NCBI GenBank assembly: GCA_002479815.1
Contig: DLPA01000108.1
Location: 343-10,567 of the forward strand
From: a bacterium UBA7470
GTDB lineage: Bacteria; Pseudomonadota; Gammaproteobacteria; Burkholderiales; Burkholderiaceae_C
DNA: 10,225 nucleotides
Direction of reading: 5' to 3'
In this document: piece by piece, positions 6,642-10,225 of the stretch
Layout: the number at the start of each line of letters is the position of its first letter
Numbering within the stretch: position 1 is the first letter of the stretch
The notes under the pieces: generated by a model
Told to the model about the DNA's origin: nothing
Seen by the model: only the letters and a program-made list of their open reading frames with translations
The model's database searches: none
Position numbers and translations under genes: made by a program

Positions 6642-7139
6642 TTACAAGCTGTCGGCGGCGGTTGAGGCCAGCTCGGCGATAAGTTCGATTTCGACACACG
6701 CACCCAGGGGCAGTTGGGCCACACCGAAGGCGCTGCGGGCGTGCGCACCCACCCCGGGGGCAAAGACCTGCCCCAGCAACTCGCTGCATCCATTGGTGAC
6801 CAAGTGCTGCTCGGTGTAATCGGCAGTGGAATTGACCAAGCTCATGACTTTGACGATGCGCTTGACCCCGTTCAAGTCGGTGCCAGCGGCCTGACACGCG
6901 GCGTGCAGCGTGCCCAGTAAATCAACGGCCACTGCGCGGGCAGCGGTGGCTGCTTGTGCGGTGGTCATGTCGCGGCCCACTTGGCCAACCCAAGCTTTGC
7001 CGTCTTGCTTGGCAATGTGCCCACTTAAAAAGACCAAGGAACCGGTCTGCACAAAGGGCACATAGGCAGCGGCGGGAACAGCCACTGGAGGCAGGCTGAT
7101 GTGCAGAGCCTGCAACTGCGTATAAACGTCGTGGGTCAT
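6642..7139 (-). CDS. RidA/YjgF-family protein (endoribonuclease-like subgroup)
   Basis: A small soluble protein of the RidA (YjgF/YER057c/UK114) superfamily, members of which often hydrolyse reactive enamine/imine intermediates from amino-acid metabolism. At 165 residues it is longer than the about 128-residue canonical RidA and fits the subgroup often annotated YjgF_endoribonc. Features are YVPFVQTGSLVFLSGHI (26-42), the central VKRIVKVMSLVNST (92-105) and HARSAFGVAQLPLGACVEIE (133-152), with the conserved Arg135 and Glu150. The Arg suggests deaminase-type activity, but this subgroup is not well characterised. The ATG at 7139 has a good AAAGG ribosome site (7151-7147) seven bases ahead, which lies within a small hairpin. 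The stop codon falls in the outermost bases of the intergenic repeat. It lies 71 bases after the large GGDEF-EAL gene and may be co-transcribed with it. Confidence 0.9.
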   Translation of the reverse strand: MTHDVYTQLQALHISLPPVAVPAAAYVPFVQTGSLVFLSGHIAKQDGKAWVGQVGRDMTTAQAATAARAVAVDLLGTLHAACQAAGTDLNGVKRIVKVMSLVNSTADYTEQHLVTNGCSELLGQVFAPGVGAHARSAFGVAQLPLGACVEIELIAELASTAADSL

Positions 7140-7145
7140 GGAAAT

Positions 7146-7161
7146 GCCTTTACAAAAAGGC
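7146..7161 (-). promoter_or_regulatory. Hairpin covering the ribosome site of the RidA-family gene
   Basis: In the transcript, GCCTTT (7161-7156) can pair with AAAGGC (7151-7146) across a 4-base loop. The AAAGG ribosome site is the 3' arm of this stem, so folding would hide it from the ribosome. With only six pairs it could open readily and might act as a modest translational control. It might equally be chance. Confidence 0.35.
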
Positions 7162-7210
7162 GAAGTCTAAATGGGAAGCACGAGGCCGTACATCAGAGGC
7201 TGACGCTGCT

Positions 7211-10200
7211 TCAAGTGGAAGGATCGTATCCCGATGAGCGGCGCAAGAACCACTGCTCAAATGCGGCGGCAGGCATAGGGCGCGCGAACAAAAAGCCCTG
7301 CCCAGCGTCACAGCCCAACTGCGTCAACAGTTGGCACTGTATTTGCGTTTCGATGCCCTCGGCGACCACTTGCAGGCCCAAGGCGTGGGCCATGGCGATG
7401 GTGGCCTTGCACAGCGCCAAGTCTTTGTGCGAGGTGTCCAAGTGACGTACAAAGGCCTGGTCGATTTTGAGCCAGTCCAAGTCGTATCGGTGCAAGTACG
7501 ACAGGGCCGAGTAGCCCGTACCGAAGTCATCAAGTGCCAATTTGATGCCCGCTTTGTGCAGTTGGTCGAGCTGCAATCGGGTGCTCTCGCTGGCATCCAT
7601 GAGCACGGTTTCGGTGATTTCCAAGGCAATGCTGTCGCCGGGCAGCCCCAGCTCCGCCAAACGCGCTGTCCAACGGCGGGTGCCGTTTTCTTGGCGACCT
7701 TGTCGGAATTGCACCGCCGACTGGTTGACGCTGATTTGAAAATCGGGGTCTAGGTGCGTGCGCCACTGCTGCACTTGTGTCGTGACTTGCTCCAGCACCC
7801 AATGACCGATTTCTTGTATTTGTCCGGTTTCTTCAGCGACCGGCACAAACTGAGCAGGGCTGATGTCGCCCCACAGCGGGTGCTTCCAACGCAGCAAGGC
7901 TTCGGCTTTGAGGACGCGTTGGGTGCTCAGGTGGACGATGGGCTGGTAGTACACCTCAAACTGTTGGTCGTTCAAGGCGGTGCGCAGGTCACGCGCAGTG
8001 CGTGCTTTGACGGTGGCGGCCTCTTCCAGCGCAGTGGTGAAACGCTCCCAGCGATTGCGCCCCCCGTGCTTGGCAGCATACATTGCCTGATCGGCGTGGC
8101 GGACGAGGGTGTCGCTGTCCACGCCATCGTCAGGACACAGGGTCACGCCGATGCTGGCCGAGATGTATTCGCGTTCACCGCCCAGGTCAAAAGGCTCGTT
8201 CAGGCGATCGAGCAGTTCGCGGGCAAGTCGTTCGATGGACTCGGTTTGCTGCACATCAGGGACGACCAAGGTGAATTCGTCCCCCCCTAAACGAGCCACC
8301 AAGTCTTCCTCGCGCACACAGCTGCGAATGCGTTGGGCGGCTTGTTGCAGCAGCAAGTCCCCCATGTCGTGCCCGTGGGTGTCGTTGATTTCTTTGAAGC
8401 GGTCCAAGTCGATGAAGAACAACGCGAGTCGCGTGTCCGAGGGGGCTGAACACCCCCTGAGGTAAGGGTGCAAGTGTCGCGCCAAGCCTTCTCGGAACAT
8501 ATTGCGATTGGGCAGCCCCGTCAGGGCATCAAAATGCGCCTGCTCCCAAATGAGGGCCTCGCTTTCTTTGCGGTCGGTGATGTCGCGCGCAATCACGACA
8601 AAACGCGCCAGCTCATCTGAGGGAGTGGGTTTGCGCGCGGCAGAAAGCTCAAACCAACGCACCCGTTTGGGTGTGGTCAACTTGATTTGTACGCCATAGG
8701 CACTGCCTTGTTGCTTGGCTTGGGCCAAACAGGCCATGACTTGTGCGGCTGTCGCGGCGGGGTGGACGTCACACACACGCTTGCCCAAAAACGACTGGAG
8801 GGGAAACAAGCGTCGCTCACTCTCGCTCATGCGGGCGTCCAAATACAAGCCATCCTCGTTCAACTCAAACAACAAATCGGGCAACGCCTCTAAAGTAGCG
8901 GCCAGTTCATCGCGGGCTTGATTGAGTGCGTACTCGCGTTGACGCAAGCGTTTTTCAATTTGCCGAAATGCAGTGATTTCCTGATAGCTCCAAACGCGAC
9001 CCACAGGCACGCCTTCCACAATTTGCGGCAGAGAGTGGCGCAAGAAGACACGCCCATCATGAAAACGCAATTCGTCTAAGGTTTCAGAGTCCGGCTCATC
9101 GTAAGCACGCAGCGCCACGGCGGTGACATCGGCGGCATTGTTCAACAGAGGATTGAGCAACGCACGCAACTCTTGCACCGTAGCGCCCGCCAGGCGCTCA
9201 GGCGTGAGGTTCAACACGTCCACATAGCGCGAGTTGAATTGGGTGACCACCCCGTGATGATCGACCACCAACACCGCATCTGCAGTGGCCTCAAGCGTGG
9301 CTTTGAGCATGGCGTTGGAGCGTCCTTGGGCCTGATGGCTGTCCAACAAATCTTTGTGCGCTTGCGCAATTTGCAGTTGGGCGGTGGCAATACGATGCGC
9401 GTAGCGCACGCCTCCCCACCACAAACTGAGGATCAACAAAGCCAAAGCCAAAGCCACGCCCGTGATGGCTCGCGCATCGTCACGCCACTCGGCCAAGGCC
9501 ACCTCTTGCCCAATGCTGGCCGACACCCAAATATCGGGGTACAACAAAGGCCGTACCGCCACCCAACTGGCGAGCGTGGGGTTGAGCCGGTGAGGAAGAT
9601 CCCAAATGCGTGGCTCAGTCAGCTCAGCCAAAGAGGGCGGCAGGATGCGTGTGCCCTCCACCAGATGTTGAGGAGGATAAGCGGCCAACAAGGTGCCTGC
9701 CGTGTGTTCCAGGGTGACCTGAATGCGCCCGTCTCTGTCTCTGGGGTCGAGCTGCGCCGACAGCAACGCGATTTTGAGTTCGGCCACCACAGCCACGGTG
9801 CGTCCATCGGCCGACTTGGCCGAGCGCCCAAGGTGCAAAATCTGCTCGGTTGACAACACGTGGGTTTTGGGCTGTCCAAATACCAAAGCAGGGTAACTTT
9901 GTTGAACAATTTGCGCTAAGAAGTGCGGGTCCACATGGGCAGCCCTGACGTCATTGCGACCACTGACCCGCACGCCGCCTTGTGCATCCACCACCAGGAC
10001 ATCACGCAACATAAGGGTCTGGTTCAAGGTGGCCCGTAGCAAACGCTGCGTGGCGGTGTGATGTGCAACGTCGCTGCTGTTCAGCCGGCCAGAAGCCACC
10101 CAGTGGGACACCTCCACCAACAAGGCATCAATGGCGACGAAGTTTCGATTTAAATCTGCCTCTGTCGTGCTGACCACACGCTGTACATCGCTTTGCGCTT

Positions 10201-10225
10201 GACCCAGCGCATCTTTGTGACTGCG
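7211..10225 (-). CDS. Membrane-bound PAS-PAS-GGDEF-EAL cyclic-di-GMP enzyme (N-terminus beyond right edge)
   Basis: A large regulator of cyclic di-GMP, with both synthesis and breakdown domains. The frame is open to the right edge, so 1004 residues are seen and the true start is outside. In order, numbering from the first visible residue: a presumably periplasmic sensor region (1-250, cache-like in pattern, opening RSHKDALGQAQSDV), a transmembrane helix (about 253-273), a PAS-like domain (about 305-415), a second (about 440-553, ending ARDITDRKE), GGDEF (about 563-728) and EAL (about 741-994). The GGDEF signature is intact (647-651), and RxxD (638-641) sits five residues ahead, the usual inhibitory site. 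EAL residues Glu775, Asn834, Glu869, Asp899-Asp900, Lys920, Glu956 and Gln976 match the catalytic pattern. An upstream transmembrane helix is expected outside the window. The signal sensed is unknown. GTG at 10177 is internal, not the start. Confidence 0.95.
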   Translation of the reverse strand, partial: RSHKDALGQAQSDVQRVVSTTEADLNRNFVAIDALLVEVSHWVASGRLNSSDVAHHTATQRLLRATLNQTLMLRDVLVVDAQGGVRVSGRNDVRAAHVDPHFLAQIVQQSYPALVFGQPKTHVLSTEQILHLGRSAKSADGRTVAVVAELKIALLSAQLDPRDRDGRIQVTLEHTAGTLLAAYPPQHLVEGTRILPPSLAELTEPRIWDLPHRLNPTLASWVAVRPLLYPDIWVSASIGQEVALAEWRDDARAITGVALALALLILSLWWGGVRYAHRIATAQLQIAQAHKDLLDSHQAQGRSNAMLKATLEATADAVLVVDHHGVVTQFNSRYVDVLNLTPERLAGATVQELRALLNPLLNNAADVTAVALRAYDEPDSETLDELRFHDGRVFLRHSLPQIVEGVPVGRVWSYQEITAFRQIEKRLRQREYALNQARDELAATLEALPDLLFELNEDGLYLDARMSESERRLFPLQSFLGKRVCDVHPAATAAQVMACLAQAKQQGSAYGVQIKLTTPKRVRWFELSAARKPTPSDELARFVVIARDITDRKESEALIWEQAHFDALTGLPNRNMFREGLARHLHPYLRGCSAPSDTRLALFFIDLDRFKEINDTHGHDMGDLLLQQAAQRIRSCVREEDLVARLGGDEFTLVVPDVQQTESIERLARELLDRLNEPFDLGGEREYISASIGVTLCPDDGVDSDTLVRHADQAMYAAKHGGRNRWERFTTALEEAATVKARTARDLRTALNDQQFEVYYQPIVHLSTQRVLKAEALLRWKHPLWGDISPAQFVPVAEETGQIQEIGHWVLEQVTTQVQQWRTHLDPDFQISVNQSAVQFRQGRQENGTRRWTARLAELGLPGDSIALEITETVLMDASESTRLQLDQLHKAGIKLALDDFGTGYSALSYLHRYDLDWLKIDQAFVRHLDTSHKDLALCKATIAMAHALGLQVVAEGIETQIQCQLLTQLGCDAGQGFLFARPMPAAAFEQWFLRRSSGYDPST

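Larger units (their letters stand above)
6397..6642. repeat. Inverted-repeat-bounded intergenic element (MITE- or REP-like)
   Basis: The gap between the convergent hemH and RidA genes is almost wholly one symmetrical element. Its ends, 6397-6439 and 6600-6642, are inverted repeats of 43 bases that match at 38 positions. The core is a perfect 16-mer, TGAGCTGCTTACGCAA (6417-6432), mirrored at 6607-6622, with a further perfect 11-base match outside it. Two smaller hairpins lie within (6449-6474 and 6561-6593). It is far richer in A+T than its neighbours and has no coding frame. No flanking target duplication was seen. Its sequence reminds me of short AGCTGCTT-type repeats scattered between genes in Comamonadaceae genomes, but that is from memory and unchecked. 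It could be a miniature mobile element or a structured terminator family. Confidence 0.75.

Noticed and set aside
9173..9853. Open frame of 226 codons on the plus strand
   Set aside because: It is antisense to the sensor and PAS part of the GGDEF-EAL gene, whose frame shows clear domain motifs; the antisense product has no recognisable feature.
10175..10177. GTG as the start of the GGDEF-EAL gene
   Set aside because: The same frame continues open for 16 more codons to the window edge with sensible sequence, and a first membrane helix is still missing, so the gene begins outside.

Overview
The window reads as chromosomal housekeeping DNA from a betaproteobacterium, most likely of the order Burkholderiales and perhaps a Comamonadaceae relative. 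I infer this from the protein style, the moderately high GC content, the folC-SPOR gene-cvpA-purF order and the character of the one intergenic repeat. No phage, transposase, CRISPR, tRNA or rRNA signal is visible. Nine protein genes fill almost all of the sequence.

Positions 1-5316 hold a leftward run. In transcription order it is a HAD-family phosphatase, a glutathione S-transferase, folC (folate polyglutamylation), a membrane-anchored SPOR-domain protein of the DedD/FtsN type, cvpA and the first 330 codons of purF, which runs off the left edge. The last four form the classical folC-dedD-cvpA-purF cluster that links folate and purine metabolism with an envelope protein. Here it is preceded by the HAD and GST genes, which are co-oriented and tightly spaced. 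The one longer gap in the run (3807-3913) carries a perfect 10-bp inverted repeat and a weak promoter-like match just ahead of folC.

The rightward hemH (ferrochelatase, last step of protoheme synthesis) starts at 5302, almost back to back with the HAD gene. It converges on a leftward RidA-family gene. The 247-bp gap between them is AT-rich and almost exactly filled by an element whose 43-bp ends are near-perfect inverted repeats, with two further hairpins inside and A/T tracts suited to stopping transcription from both sides. This is the most unusual structure in the window.

The right third (7211-10225) is one large leftward gene, truncated at the window edge. It encodes a membrane-bound cyclic-di-GMP enzyme with a sensor region, a transmembrane helix, two PAS-like domains, GGDEF and EAL. 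Both catalytic signatures and the inhibitory RxxD site are intact. I found no convincing new multigene system; the points worth a second look are the inverted-repeat element and several small regulatory-looking hairpins.
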